Source: JAXHTH01 sp034211115
GTDB lineage: Bacteria > Planctomycetota > Phycisphaerae > Phycisphaerales > SM1A02
Direction: 5' to 3'
NCBI GenBank assembly: GCA_034211115.1
Contig: JAXHTH010000002.1
Coordinates: 1 to 43,382 of the forward strand
DNA: 43,382 bases
Below are positions 24,079 to 32,187 of this stretch, one piece after another. The stretch's first letter is position 1. Each line of letters opens with the position of its first letter. A model generated the notes under the pieces. The model saw only the letters and a program-made list of their open reading frames with translations. It had not been told where the DNA came from and did no database searches. A program made the position numbers and the translations under genes.

Positions 24079-25050
24079 GTGCGCCGCTTCCTGATCAGAC
24101 TGATGACCGCGATCCAGTTGACGCGGCTCACCGTGGCCTTCGGCGCCGTGAGCGACATCTGGTTCGTCATCCTCCTCACCCAGGCGGACGACGATTACGC
24201 GAACTGGATCGAGGTCTACGACATGCCGCTGGGCGCGGCCCTGCTGGCGGGGGCGGTGGTCGCGGTGGGGCTCTTCGCCTACGGGGCGGCGCTGAACGAT
24301 GTTCTGGACGTGCGGCACGACGCCGCCTTCAGCCCCGACCGGCCCATCCCGGCCGGCCGGATCAAGCTGGGGCAGGCAATCGTGGTGACCATCGGCTCGC
24401 TCATCGTGGCCGTGCTCGGCGGGGCGGGCATGGGCACCTGGGCCGTGTGCATCACCCTCCTCACCGCGGCGGGGCTGCTGTTCTACAACGCCACGGGCAA
24501 GTACATCCCGCCGGTGGGGATCATCACCATCGGCCTCATCCACGCCGCCCACATGTTCATCCCCAACCACCAGCTCTCCTTCACGCTGCCTGTCTGGCTG
24601 GTGATGACGCACTCGATGGCCATCGCCGGCGCGGTGCACGTGTTCGAGGACAAGCGGCCGCGGCTCACCCGGCGCGCGATCGTCAGCGCCGTGCTCGGCT
24701 GGGCGTTCTGGTCGGCGGTGATCCTCGGGGCGGGGGCGATGAGCCCCGACGGCGTGTGGCCGGACGGATCCAGCCCCTGGGGCGCGGTCTATCCCGCCCT
24801 CGCGGGCGGGGCGTTCATCGTCGTGGCCATTCTGAAGGCCCGGCGGGTGAGCGGCCCGGCCGCGGCGGAGAAGCTCAAGCGCTACGGCGCGATGTGGCAG
24901 AGCCTGTACGGGGCGGCCTGGCTGCTGGCCCTGGGCCTCAACGTGCAGGCGTTGTGGATCGGCCTTTTCGCCGTCTTCGGGTTCGCGGCCATGACCGTCA
25001 TCAAGGAACTGACCGGGCTCACGGGCCGGCCGATCTCGTTCCGCGCCTGA
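24079..25050 (+). CDS. UbiA-family prenyltransferase-like membrane protein
   Basis: The 323-residue polytopic protein has about eight membrane helices. The first aspartate motif of UbiA enzymes, NDVLDVRHD, binds Mg-diphosphate and is followed by the usual SPDRPIPAGRIK. The second motif is weaker, HVFEDKRPRLTRR. These enzymes join an isoprenoid to an aromatic or other acceptor, in quinone, heme O, tocopherol or archaeal-type lipid pathways. The acceptor cannot be told here, and no pathway genes are adjacent. A GTG at 24079 with AGGA upstream is the start. Confidence 0.82.
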   Translation: MRRFLIRLMTAIQLTRLTVAFGAVSDIWFVILLTQADDDYANWIEVYDMPLGAALLAGAVVAVGLFAYGAALNDVLDVRHDAAFSPDRPIPAGRIKLGQAIVVTIGSLIVAVLGGAGMGTWAVCITLLTAAGLLFYNATGKYIPPVGIITIGLIHAAHMFIPNHQLSFTLPVWLVMTHSMAIAGAVHVFEDKRPRLTRRAIVSAVLGWAFWSAVILGAGAMSPDGVWPDGSSPWGAVYPALAGGAFIVVAILKARRVSGPAAAEKLKRYGAMWQSLYGAAWLLALGLNVQALWIGLFAVFGFAAMTVIKELTGLTGRPISFRA

Positions 25051-25080
25051 AACGGCCGCGCCGCGGGGCAAAAACGAAAA

Positions 25081-25128
25081 ACGGCCGCCGAGAATGGCCT
25101 CTCCTCCGGAGCCGTCTCGGGTGGCCGT
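25081..25128. promoter_or_regulatory. Inverted repeat upstream of the two-component operon
   Basis: Arms ACGGCCGCCGAGA (25081-25093) and TCTCGGGTGGCCGT (25115-25128) face each other, with a smaller hairpin between. On the minus strand a T-rich run follows, so it may stop leftward transcription. Its place about 70-115 bases upstream of a sigma-54 promoter also suits an activator-binding site. Confidence 0.4.
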
Positions 25129-25194
25129 GAGTAATACGTCAATCTAGCGGTTTGCGCGGGGGACGCAAGGCTAAGTGAAGGGTTTTCAAGGAAT

Positions 25195-25210
25195 TGGCGC
25201 GAGCGTTGCG
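25195..25210 (+). promoter_or_regulatory. Sigma-54 (RpoN) promoter for the kinase/regulator operon
   Basis: TGGCGCGAGCGTTGCG matches the -24/-12 pattern, with GG at 25196-25197 and GC at 25208-25209, exactly 10 bases between them. The start of transcription would be near 25221, just upstream of the kinase gene. Confidence 0.65.
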
Positions 25211-25277
25211 TTAAGCTGGGCAATCTCTGCGCGCCGTGGCAAACACTGTTGCCTCGGCGCATCGCTGTCCGAGAACG

Positions 25278-26093
25278 ATGTCGCGATTCGGCAACATCGG
25301 CCTTCAGCATCGCCCCGCCCTCGTCGATCAATGGCAGGCCATGAAGCCTCAGCGACCGGCAGCGCAGAGCGGGCTCGAGCAGCGCAAGTCCGCCGAAAGC
25401 AACAGGTTGGCACTCGAGAAGCTGGCCCACGAGCTTAACTCGCTTCTCGATGGTTCCATGCGCTGCCTGCGGCTGGCGGAGCAGGCGCTCAATACCGAGG
25501 ACGGCCGGGCTGGCGAGGAGGAGTCGATCGATGATGCCCTGGCACGTCTTCAGACCGCCCGACAGGCGATGAACGACATGGCCGGCGTGCTCAGGCGCGC
25601 CCTTCGCTCATCATCAACGGACAACTCCCAGATCCTCCACAGTTCCCGCACGCTGGGGGAGGAGGTTCGCCACGTCCGGGCCGGCCTGACGCCGATGGCG
25701 GAGGAGGCGTCCGTCGCGCTGCGCATCGATCTGTCGCCCGATGCCGCCGCGCTGCCCGCCGGGCCGCTGGGCCATGTGCTCGTCAACGGCCTGCGCAACG
25801 CGATCGAAGCGTGCAACGCCGAGGGCCTGGCCGAGAGGAAGGTCGATGCGTCGATCGGTCTCAATCCCGCGGGATCCCATCTGCTCATCCTCATCACCGA
25901 CACCGGGGGCGGCCTCGGCGGCGAGATCATCGAGGGCGTGAGCGGGAAGGCCGACGGGCACGGCCTCGGGCTGGCCATCTGCCGCGAGATCATCGCCGAA
26001 CTCGACGGCCGGCTTGACCTGCGCAGCGCGCCCGCCCGCGCCGGCGCGATCCTCGAGATCAGCATTCCCATCCGGAGCCTGCGACGCCCATGA
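25278..26093 (+). CDS. Soluble sensor histidine kinase, NtrB-like
   Basis: The protein lacks membrane helices and a recognisable sensor domain. The phospho-acceptor helix is LALEKLAHELNSLLDG with His51 (from ATG 25278). The ATPase domain has an N box (VLVNGLRNAIEAC), G1 (ITDTGGGLGGE) and G2 (GHGLGLAI). It would phosphorylate the regulator encoded directly downstream, whose start overlaps its stop (ATGA). The start is uncertain: GTG 25236, ATG 25278 and ATG 25341 are in frame, none with a strong ribosome site. A sigma-54 promoter lies just upstream. The signal sensed cannot be read from the sequence. Confidence 0.82.
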   Translation: MSRFGNIGLQHRPALVDQWQAMKPQRPAAQSGLEQRKSAESNRLALEKLAHELNSLLDGSMRCLRLAEQALNTEDGRAGEEESIDDALARLQTARQAMNDMAGVLRRALRSSSTDNSQILHSSRTLGEEVRHVRAGLTPMAEEASVALRIDLSPDAAALPAGPLGHVLVNGLRNAIEACNAEGLAERKVDASIGLNPAGSHLLILITDTGGGLGGEIIEGVSGKADGHGLGLAICREIIAELDGRLDLRSAPARAGAILEISIPIRSLRRP

Positions 26094-27544
26094 GCGAATC
26101 CCGGCCGAGAGTGCTCATCGTTGATGATGACCCGATCGTCGCCGACTCGATCGCCGAGTTCCTGCTGTCGCTGGGCTACGACGCGAGCACCGCCCACAGC
26201 GGGGCCGAGGCGCTGCAGGCGATCGCCGACGCCGAGGACACGCTCGGCGGGCGCGCCCCGCGGCCGTTTGCCGTGCTCGTCACCGACATGTCCATGACCG
26301 GCATGGACGGCCTGGCCCTCATCAAGGCCGCGCGCAAGGCGCATCGCGACGTCGTACCCGTGGTGATCACCGGCTACGGGACGATCGAGACGGCGGTGAA
26401 GGCGGTCCGGCACGGCGCCATCGATTACCTCACCAAGCCGATCGTGGACGAGGAGCTGCGCATCGCCGTCGAGAAGGCGGTGCAGCAGCACGCCCTCATC
26501 GCCGAGAACGTCAACCTCCGCCGCCAGCTCGACGAGCGCTACGGCCTGGACAACATCATCGGCGCCGATCCGCGCATGCGACGGATCTACGATGTCATCG
26601 AGGCGGTGGCCCCGAGCCGGACGACGGTGCTCATGTGCGGCGCCTCGGGAACGGGCAAATCACTCATCGCCCGGGCGATTCACCGGCGCAGCCCCCGCGC
26701 GGACAAGCCGTTCGTCGAGATCTCCTGCGGCTCGATCCCCGACACGCTGCTGGAGAGCGAGCTGTTCGGGCACGTCAAGGGGGCGTTCACCGGCGCGCAC
26801 ACCGACAAGCCCGGCCGGTTCCTCGCGGCGCATGAAGGCACGCTCTTTCTCGACGAGATCAACTCCGCCTCGCCGGGGATGCAGTTGAAGCTCCTTCGCG
26901 TGCTCCAGGAGCGCGCCTTCGAGCCGGTGGGTTCCAACGAAACGGTGAACGTCGACGTGCGGGTCATTCTCGCCTCGAACCAGCCGCTGGAGGATCTCGT
27001 CGCCGACGGCGAGTTCCGGCAGGACCTGTATTACCGCATCAACGTGGTGATGATCCAGCTTCCGCCGCTGCGCGACCGCATCGGGGACATTCCCCTGCTG
27101 GCCGAGCATTTCCTCCAGGTCAAGGCGCGCGAGGCGGGCAAGCAGGTGACGGCCTTCACCGACGAGGCGCTGGCGGCGCTGCGCGGCTACAGCTTCCCCG
27201 GAAACGCGCGCGAGCTGGAGAACATCATCGAGCGGGCGGTGGTGCTCTCGAAGTCGACCCGGCTGGGCGTCGATGATCTCCCCGCCCATGTCCGCGACAA
27301 CGAGCCCGGCAGACTCGCCCCCGATCCCGGCGGCGACGGGGACGGATCCTGGCGCCTCGGCGAGTACCGGCCGATGCCGCTGCGCGAAGCGCTGGAGGAG
27401 CCGGAGAAGCAGATCATCCTCGCCGCACTCCAGGCCCACGACTGGAACCGCCAGAAGACGGCGGAGGTGCTCGGCATCAACCGCACCACGCTCTACAAGA
27501 AGATCAAGCACTTCGGGCTCGAAGCGTACGGCGAGACGGGGTAG
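26090..27544 (+). CDS. Sigma-54-dependent response regulator, NtrC family
   Basis: This 484-residue activator has the classic three parts. The receiver (1-125) has VDDD and phospho-acceptor Asp66 in VTDMSMTGMDG. The AAA+ domain (about 150-390) has Walker A GASGTGKS, the sigma-54 contact loop GAFTGA, Walker B LFLDEIN and the sensor PGNARELENIIERA. A C-terminal Fis-type helix-turn-helix (about 440-480) ends in KTAEVLGINRTTLYKKIKHF. It needs RpoN holoenzyme and ATP hydrolysis to open promoters. Translational overlap with the kinase gene and a sigma-54 promoter ahead of the operon suggest it activates its own transcription. Targets are unknown. Confidence 0.95.
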   Translation: MSESRPRVLIVDDDPIVADSIAEFLLSLGYDASTAHSGAEALQAIADAEDTLGGRAPRPFAVLVTDMSMTGMDGLALIKAARKAHRDVVPVVITGYGTIETAVKAVRHGAIDYLTKPIVDEELRIAVEKAVQQHALIAENVNLRRQLDERYGLDNIIGADPRMRRIYDVIEAVAPSRTTVLMCGASGTGKSLIARAIHRRSPRADKPFVEISCGSIPDTLLESELFGHVKGAFTGAHTDKPGRFLAAHEGTLFLDEINSASPGMQLKLLRVLQERAFEPVGSNETVNVDVRVILASNQPLEDLVADGEFRQDLYYRINVVMIQLPPLRDRIGDIPLLAEHFLQVKAREAGKQVTAFTDEALAALRGYSFPGNARELENIIERAVVLSKSTRLGVDDLPAHVRDNEPGRLAPDPGGDGDGSWRLGEYRPMPLREALEEPEKQIILAALQAHDWNRQKTAEVLGINRTTLYKKIKHFGLEAYGETG

Positions 27545-28009
27545 CGCCGCTGGAGGGGACCTGGCGGGGGATCCGTCGCGAATCGCCGCCGACCGAACGC
27601 GTTATCGGAGGGCATGAAGCGACAGCCCGCGGGGGCGGCACCGTCGCAGACGGCCGGGGCTCCCCTCGGCGCGGTCATGCCGACAATGAGGGCCGGTGCC
27701 TTGCGCAATCTTCCTCGCTGCTACGAATGCGAGGCCGACCGGCCGAAACCACATCGAGCGTTCGGCGATCCATCGACGCGATGGGATGATCGAGGGAGTG
27801 GCGGTCATCGCCGCCGGGAGTTCGGAGATGCAGCAGTCGCGCGTATCGCTTGTTCGGGTGGTCTCGACCCTCCGGGCCGGCGGCGCGCGGCCCCGTCATC
27901 TTCCCGGACGCTCGAAGATGGAAGAAACTTGCTCAAACGTGCATGAGTCCATTCAGGCTGGACGATATGGCCTCGTGAACTTCCACCGCGGCAGATCGGG
28001 GGATGCCTC
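27545..28009. other. 465-bp stretch without a recognised gene
   Basis: No open frame here has convincing coding character, and I see no RNA gene. A GC hairpin with arms GGGCC and GGCCC at 27874-27893 is the only clear structure. A sigma-54-like match near 27919 has the wrong spacing. The last bases hold the probable ribosome site (GGGGGA) for the small gene at 28010. Confidence 0.5.
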
Positions 28010-28114
28010 GTGAACGAACGTCAGCTCAAGCTGATCTGGATGATCCTGATCCTGGTCGTGCTGATCTGGATCGGGTGGAACCTGATGCGCCTCAGCCAGA
28101 GCCTGGCGATGTAG
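28010..28114 (+). CDS. Tiny single-helix membrane protein (34 aa), function unknown
   Basis: A GTG with GGGGGATG upstream opens a frame reading MNERQLKLIWMILILVVL and then IWIGWNLMRLSQSLAM to a TAG stop. Almost the whole product is one membrane helix with a charged N-terminus and a short amphipathic tail. It ends eight bases before the end of the converging ftsI gene. The composition is very unlike random translation of this GC-rich DNA, which normally gives Arg, Ala, Pro and Gly. No family is recognised. Confidence 0.55.
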   Translation: MNERQLKLIWMILILVVLIWIGWNLMRLSQSLAM

Positions 28115-28122
28115 GGCGCCGA

Positions 28123-29943
28123 TCAGCGGGCGGCGACCAGCCTCGCCTCCTCCTCCCGCCCCTGGTCGGGCGGGACGCCGAGATAATTCAGCGTGGCGTC
28201 GATGACATCCCGCACCACGGGCCCGGCGATCGCCCCGCCGTAGTGCCCCTTCGCCCGGTCCGGATCGTCGATCACGCACAGCACGACGATCCGCGGGCGC
28301 TCCAGCGGCGCCCCGGCGATGAAGCTGGAGACGTAGCGATCCTCGTGATACCCGCCGCCTTCCTTCTTCGGAAGCTGGGCCGTGCCCGACTTTCCGAACA
28401 GTCGGTAGTGCTCGGACTGCGCGTGCCGGCCGGTTCCTTCGATCATCACCTCGCGCATCACGTCCCGCGTGAGCAGGGCGATCGACTCGGGGACGGCCCG
28501 GCGGATGAGCCGGTATTCGCCGTCCCGCGCCGAGACGGCGGTCAGGCGCGGCGTGGGGATCGTCCCGTCGCGGGCGAAGGCGCTGAACGCCCTCACCATC
28601 TGCACGGGGGTGACGGCGATCTCGTGCCCCATCGCGACCGAGCATTGCGTGTAGCTGGTCCAGTCCTTCGCGGTGGTGACGATCCCGGGCGACTCGCCGG
28701 GCAGCCCGCAGCCGGTCTCCTCCCCGAAGCCGAAGCGGCGAAGGACATCCCGCAACTGGCGGTGATTCATCCGCTCGGCGACGATCGCCATCCCCGCGTT
28801 CATCGATTTCACGAGCACCCGCCGCCACGTCGAGGGGCCGTAGTAGTAGGCGTCGCGGATGAGTCGGCCGGTGCCGGTTCGATGGCCCGGCGGGCCGGCG
28901 GGCGTGGGCAGCACCTCCTCCAGATCCGCCTTGCCCAGCTCCGTCGCCAGCGACCAGACGAAGGGCTTGAACGTCGAGCCGGGCTCGTAGGGATCGGTCA
29001 CGCAGCGGTTGCGGCCCAGGGCGGGGTCGATCGCCCGGGCCGGATCGTCCGTCTGCTCGTCCCAGCCCGCGCGGGGGTTGAGGATGTCGAAGAGGGCCAG
29101 GAGTTCGCCGGTGCGGCAATCGAGGACCACCATCCGCCCGCCGCCCGCGTTCTGCCGCTTCACCGCGGCCCTGACGTGCTCTTCGACGATCTGCTGAATG
29201 ACGAGGTCGATGCTGAGGCGCACGCGGCGGCCGTCCCGTCCCGGCACGTAGCCGTCCGGCTCGATCCAGAGCGTGTGCCTTCGTGCGTCGCGAAGGTAGG
29301 TGAGATGACCGCCTTCGGGGAGCATGCGTTCGTTGAAGCGATGCTCCATGCCGCTGAGGCCGGTGTGCTCGAAGCCGACCTTGCCCACGAGGGCCGCGGC
29401 GGCGTCGCCGTAGGGGTAATGCCGCACCAGCCGCGGCTCCAGTCCCACGCCGCGCAGCTCCGCCCGCTCGATCGCTTCGACCTGCCACGGCTGAAGAAGC
29501 TGCTTCACCGCCACGTACCGGCTGTGCAGGCGCGGCTGGATGAGCCGGTCCATCTCGACGGGATCGCCTCCGATGATGGCGGCGAGGTCCACCGCGATGG
29601 TGGCGATGTCCTCGACCTCCTTCGGATCGACGAACAGCCGGTAGCCGACGGTGCTCGAGGCGATGACGCGTCCGCGGCGGTCGAGCAGGTCGCCTCGCCT
29701 CCCCAGCTCGGGCCGGCTGGAGATGGCGGTGCCCACCGCCTCGGCCATCCGCGGGTCCGGGCCGAGCTTGAGCTGCACGACACGCCCCAGCACGCCGAGC
29801 ATGGCGACGATGAGGAGGGCGACGATCAGCCGACCCCAGGCGGCGATCCGCCGGGCCTGCCAGGCGTGCAGCCCGTCAACGTTCGAGATGGTGGATGCGC
29901 GTCGGGAAAGCGCCATAACTCGCTCGCGGCGGCCGGTTTGCAT
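28123..29943 (-). CDS. ftsI: Peptidoglycan transpeptidase, class B penicillin-binding protein (FtsI/PBP3)
   Basis: FtsI cross-links septal peptidoglycan in the periplasm. It has a membrane helix after about 45 residues (LIVALLIVAMLGVLGRVVQLKL), then the dimerisation domain (RGDLLDRRGRVIASS), and a transpeptidase domain with the catalytic Ser323-x-x-Lys (PGSTFKPF), the SxN motif at Ser380 (KSMNAG) and the third motif KSGTA near 517. The start at 29943 overlaps the stop of the upstream gene as TGATG, giving 606 residues; ATG 29916 is an alternative. It follows rsmH and an FtsL-like gene as in a dcw cluster. No mur gene follows; the next gene converges. Confidence 0.94.
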   Translation of the reverse strand: MQTGRRERVMALSRRASTISNVDGLHAWQARRIAAWGRLIVALLIVAMLGVLGRVVQLKLGPDPRMAEAVGTAISSRPELGRRGDLLDRRGRVIASSTVGYRLFVDPKEVEDIATIAVDLAAIIGGDPVEMDRLIQPRLHSRYVAVKQLLQPWQVEAIERAELRGVGLEPRLVRHYPYGDAAAALVGKVGFEHTGLSGMEHRFNERMLPEGGHLTYLRDARRHTLWIEPDGYVPGRDGRRVRLSIDLVIQQIVEEHVRAAVKRQNAGGGRMVVLDCRTGELLALFDILNPRAGWDEQTDDPARAIDPALGRNRCVTDPYEPGSTFKPFVWSLATELGKADLEEVLPTPAGPPGHRTGTGRLIRDAYYYGPSTWRRVLVKSMNAGMAIVAERMNHRQLRDVLRRFGFGEETGCGLPGESPGIVTTAKDWTSYTQCSVAMGHEIAVTPVQMVRAFSAFARDGTIPTPRLTAVSARDGEYRLIRRAVPESIALLTRDVMREVMIEGTGRHAQSEHYRLFGKSGTAQLPKKEGGGYHEDRYVSSFIAGAPLERPRIVVLCVIDDPDRAKGHYGGAIAGPVVRDVIDATLNYLGVPPDQGREEEARLVAAR

Positions 29944-30275
29944 CACCCGCCGAGTTCCTCGGGATTCGCCGGCCCCTCCAGGAAGATCGCCGGGCCGAAC
30001 GTCAGTTGACCGGGGGGCAGGCGACGGGCCGACTCCGGATCGGGGATCGGCGCCCACGGCCCGTTGAGCTGTTCCATCAGCCGGCGGATCTCCTCCGGCC
30101 GGCTCAGGCGGGCGATCTCGCATTGCAGCTCCCACAGCGCCCGCTCATGCTCGAGCATCTGTCGATGGACGGTCGACATCTCGTGGGCGGTGTCGATGCG
30201 CTCCTGCCGCAGCACGAGAAGAGCGGCGGCGGTGAAGGCGGCGGTGAGGATGACGAGAATCAGCTTGCCGAACAT
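29943..30275 (-). CDS. FtsL-like small membrane/coiled-coil protein (110 aa)
   Basis: The protein has one N-terminal membrane helix (residues 4-22, KLILVILTAAFTAAALLVL), then a charged heptad-rich helix (about 25-70, MSTVHRQMLEHERALWELQ) and a Pro-rich tail. This shape and the position between rsmH and ftsI match FtsL, the bitopic division protein that forms a complex with FtsB/DivIC and FtsQ to activate FtsWI. Sequence conservation in FtsL is too weak to be certain. ATG at 30275 has GGGAG upstream. Confidence 0.7.
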   Translation of the reverse strand: MFGKLILVILTAAFTAAALLVLRQERIDTAHEMSTVHRQMLEHERALWELQCEIARLSRPEEIRRLMEQLNGPWAPIPDPESARRLPPGQLTFGPAIFLEGPANPEELGG

Positions 30276-30332
30276 CGCGTCGCTCCCGCGCCGCCCCCGC
30301 TATCCGCATCCTTCGCCCCCCGTTTCCGCCGC

Positions 30333-31115
30333 TCAGCCCGGATCACGCGGGATCTTCAGGACCATCCCGGCGCGGATGTCGTCCGGCGAGCGCAGCACGT
30401 CGCGATTGGACTCGAAGATCGCCTGGTAGAACCGGCTCGAGCCGAGCAGCCGCTGGGCGATTTCCGAGAGGCTGTCGCCTTCGCGGACGGTGTACGTCCG
30501 CGGCTCCCGTGCCGGGGTCTGGCCGCGGTGGGTCGAGGCCGCGGCGGGCGAGCGGCCGCGGACGAGGTCCGACGCGTCCGGGATGCGCAGTCGCCGGCCG
30601 GCTCGGACCAGGTTCGGATCGGAGAGGTCGTTGAACTGGGCCAGCTCCTCCAGCAGCGAGGCGTCGCCGTAATACTTCCGGCAGATGGTCGTCAGCGACT
30701 CACCGCTCGTCACATCGTGGAAGCGGAAGGGCAGGGCCTGCGATTCGGCCGGGTCCAGCCCGACGCGGGCGGGCGGCGCGCCGCCCATCTCGATCGCCGG
30801 CGGAGGCTGTTCCATCCGCCGCGCCGCCGGGTCGATCGGGCGAACGTCGGCCGCGTCGAATTCGTCGCCGCCGTATTGAAGGTTGCTGCCCAGCGAGGCC
30901 GCCTGGGCCGACCGCGAGGATCCGGGCACGCGCCCCGCGCCCATCGCGATAAGTTCCGGGTCCTCCCACCGCGAATGGTCCAGCGGGTCGGCGACCTGGG
31001 TCAGCTCCGCCGCCTGCTGGGTCTGGGCGGCGGAGAAGTGATCGGAGATCAGGATGCCGACCAGGAGGATGAGGCCGAATCCGACGACGAGTGCCAGCTT
31101 GTTCTCACGTGTCAT
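30333..31115 (-). CDS. Membrane-anchored protein with two LysM domains
   Basis: An N-terminal helix (LALVVGFGLILLVGILI, residues 7-23) anchors the protein. A low-complexity region follows, then two LysM modules: about 133-178 (DVTSGESLTTICRKYYGD) and about 207-256 (YTVREGDSLSEIAQRLLGS). LysM domains bind peptidoglycan glycan chains. The gene lies between rsmH and the FtsL-like gene, where dcw clusters usually have no such gene. A role in envelope or septum assembly is inferred from this place. ATG at 31115 is preceded by GAAGG. Confidence 0.88.
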   Translation of the reverse strand: MTRENKLALVVGFGLILLVGILISDHFSAAQTQQAAELTQVADPLDHSRWEDPELIAMGAGRVPGSSRSAQAASLGSNLQYGGDEFDAADVRPIDPAARRMEQPPPAIEMGGAPPARVGLDPAESQALPFRFHDVTSGESLTTICRKYYGDASLLEELAQFNDLSDPNLVRAGRRLRIPDASDLVRGRSPAAASTHRGQTPAREPRTYTVREGDSLSEIAQRLLGSSRFYQAIFESNRDVLRSPDDIRAGMVLKIPRDPG

Positions 31116-31176
31116 ATGCCTTCAGCATCCGTGCCTCGTGCACCGGGCGGGCGGGCTCCGCCGCCTGTCCGACGCT

Positions 31177-32109
31177 TCACTCCAGGCTCCGGCCGTCGAT
31201 CCTGACGACCCGCAACTTGGCCGAGCGTGACCGGGGGTTGGCTCCCACCTCTTCGGGTCCGGCGACGAGAGGCTTCTTCGTGAGCCGCTCTGCCAGGCCG
31301 CGTCGGGCCAGCTCGGCAAACGCCCGCTTGACCAGCCGATCCTCGAGGCTGTTGAAGCTCACGATCGCGATCCGCGCTGAACCCTTCAGCCACCCGCCTT
31401 CATCGGTCCGCTCCGCGCCGGTCGCGATCCCCTCCAGGAGCGCTCGCAGCGCCCCCAGCTCGTCGTTCACCGCGACGCGGAGAGCCATGAAGGTCCGGGT
31501 GGCGGGATGCAGCCGCGAGTGGCGGGCGCGACCGCCGTAGGCCTCGACGACCAGACCGGCAAGCTCTGCCGTCGTCTGGATCGGCTGGGATCGGCGGGTT
31601 TGTACAAGTTTTCGGGCGATCTTTCGGCTCCACGGCTCCTCGCCGTACTCGTAGATCAGATCCGCCAGATCACGCTCGCTCAGACGGGCCAGCAGATCGG
31701 CCGCGGTCGTCGATTGCTGCCGATCGAAGCGCATGTCCAGCGGGCCGTCGGCGCTGAAGCTGAACCCGCGGGATGGATCATCGATCTGGTTGGAGGAGAA
31801 GCCGAGATCGGCGAGGACGATGTCGGCCCGCAGGCCCAGCTCCTGCACGCGCTGCGGGGCGGTGATGAAGCTCTCGTTGAAGCCCGTACACGGGACGCCG
31901 AGTGCCTCGACCCGCCGCCGGGCGAGGGCGAGGATCTCACCGTCCATGTCGAAGCCGATGAGCCGGCCGGCGGGGCCGATCGCCTCCGCCAGCCGGACGC
32001 TGTGCCCCCCCGGGCCGGTCGTGCAGTCGACGACGACCTCCCCCTTCCGGGGGCCCAGCAGGTCGAGGATCTCCGCGGTGAGGACCGGGATGTGGCCGTG
32101 CTCATCCAT
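31177..32109 (-). CDS. rsmH: 16S rRNA (cytosine1402-N4)-methyltransferase
   Basis: RsmH (MraW) methylates N4 of C1402 in the 16S rRNA decoding centre. It reads HIPVLTAEILDLLGPRKG at the start, the SAM motif VVDCTTGPGGHS, then DIVLADLGFSSNQIDDPSRGFSF, and the conserved ATRTFMALRVAVNDELGAL, all diagnostic. It has 310 residues, the usual length. It heads the shortened division cluster, but mraZ, which normally precedes it, is absent: a divergent sppA starts 78 bp away. The ribosome site is weak. Confidence 0.97.
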   Translation of the reverse strand: MDEHGHIPVLTAEILDLLGPRKGEVVVDCTTGPGGHSVRLAEAIGPAGRLIGFDMDGEILALARRRVEALGVPCTGFNESFITAPQRVQELGLRADIVLADLGFSSNQIDDPSRGFSFSADGPLDMRFDRQQSTTAADLLARLSERDLADLIYEYGEEPWSRKIARKLVQTRRSQPIQTTAELAGLVVEAYGGRARHSRLHPATRTFMALRVAVNDELGALRALLEGIATGAERTDEGGWLKGSARIAIVSFNSLEDRLVKRAFAELARRGLAERLTKKPLVAGPEEVGANPRSRSAKLRVVRIDGRSLE

Positions 32110-32141
32110 CGGGCTGCGATGAAACTACACGCCGACGGCCG

Positions 32142-32162
32142 CGGCGGCTACCGTAGACGCCG
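32142..32162. promoter_or_regulatory. Operator-like dyad between rsmH and sppA
   Basis: CGGCG and CGCCG flank the near-symmetric GCTACCGTAGA in the 78-bp divergent promoter region. The symmetry suggests a protein-binding site or a small hairpin. No factor can be named. Confidence 0.3.
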
Positions 32163-32187
32163 CTGCGATGTGATTGGGAGGTTTGCA

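Noticed and set aside
27917..27935. Sigma-54 promoter-like sequence GGAAGAAACTTGCTC
   Set aside because: The GG and GC elements are nine bases apart instead of ten, and the flanking match is poor.
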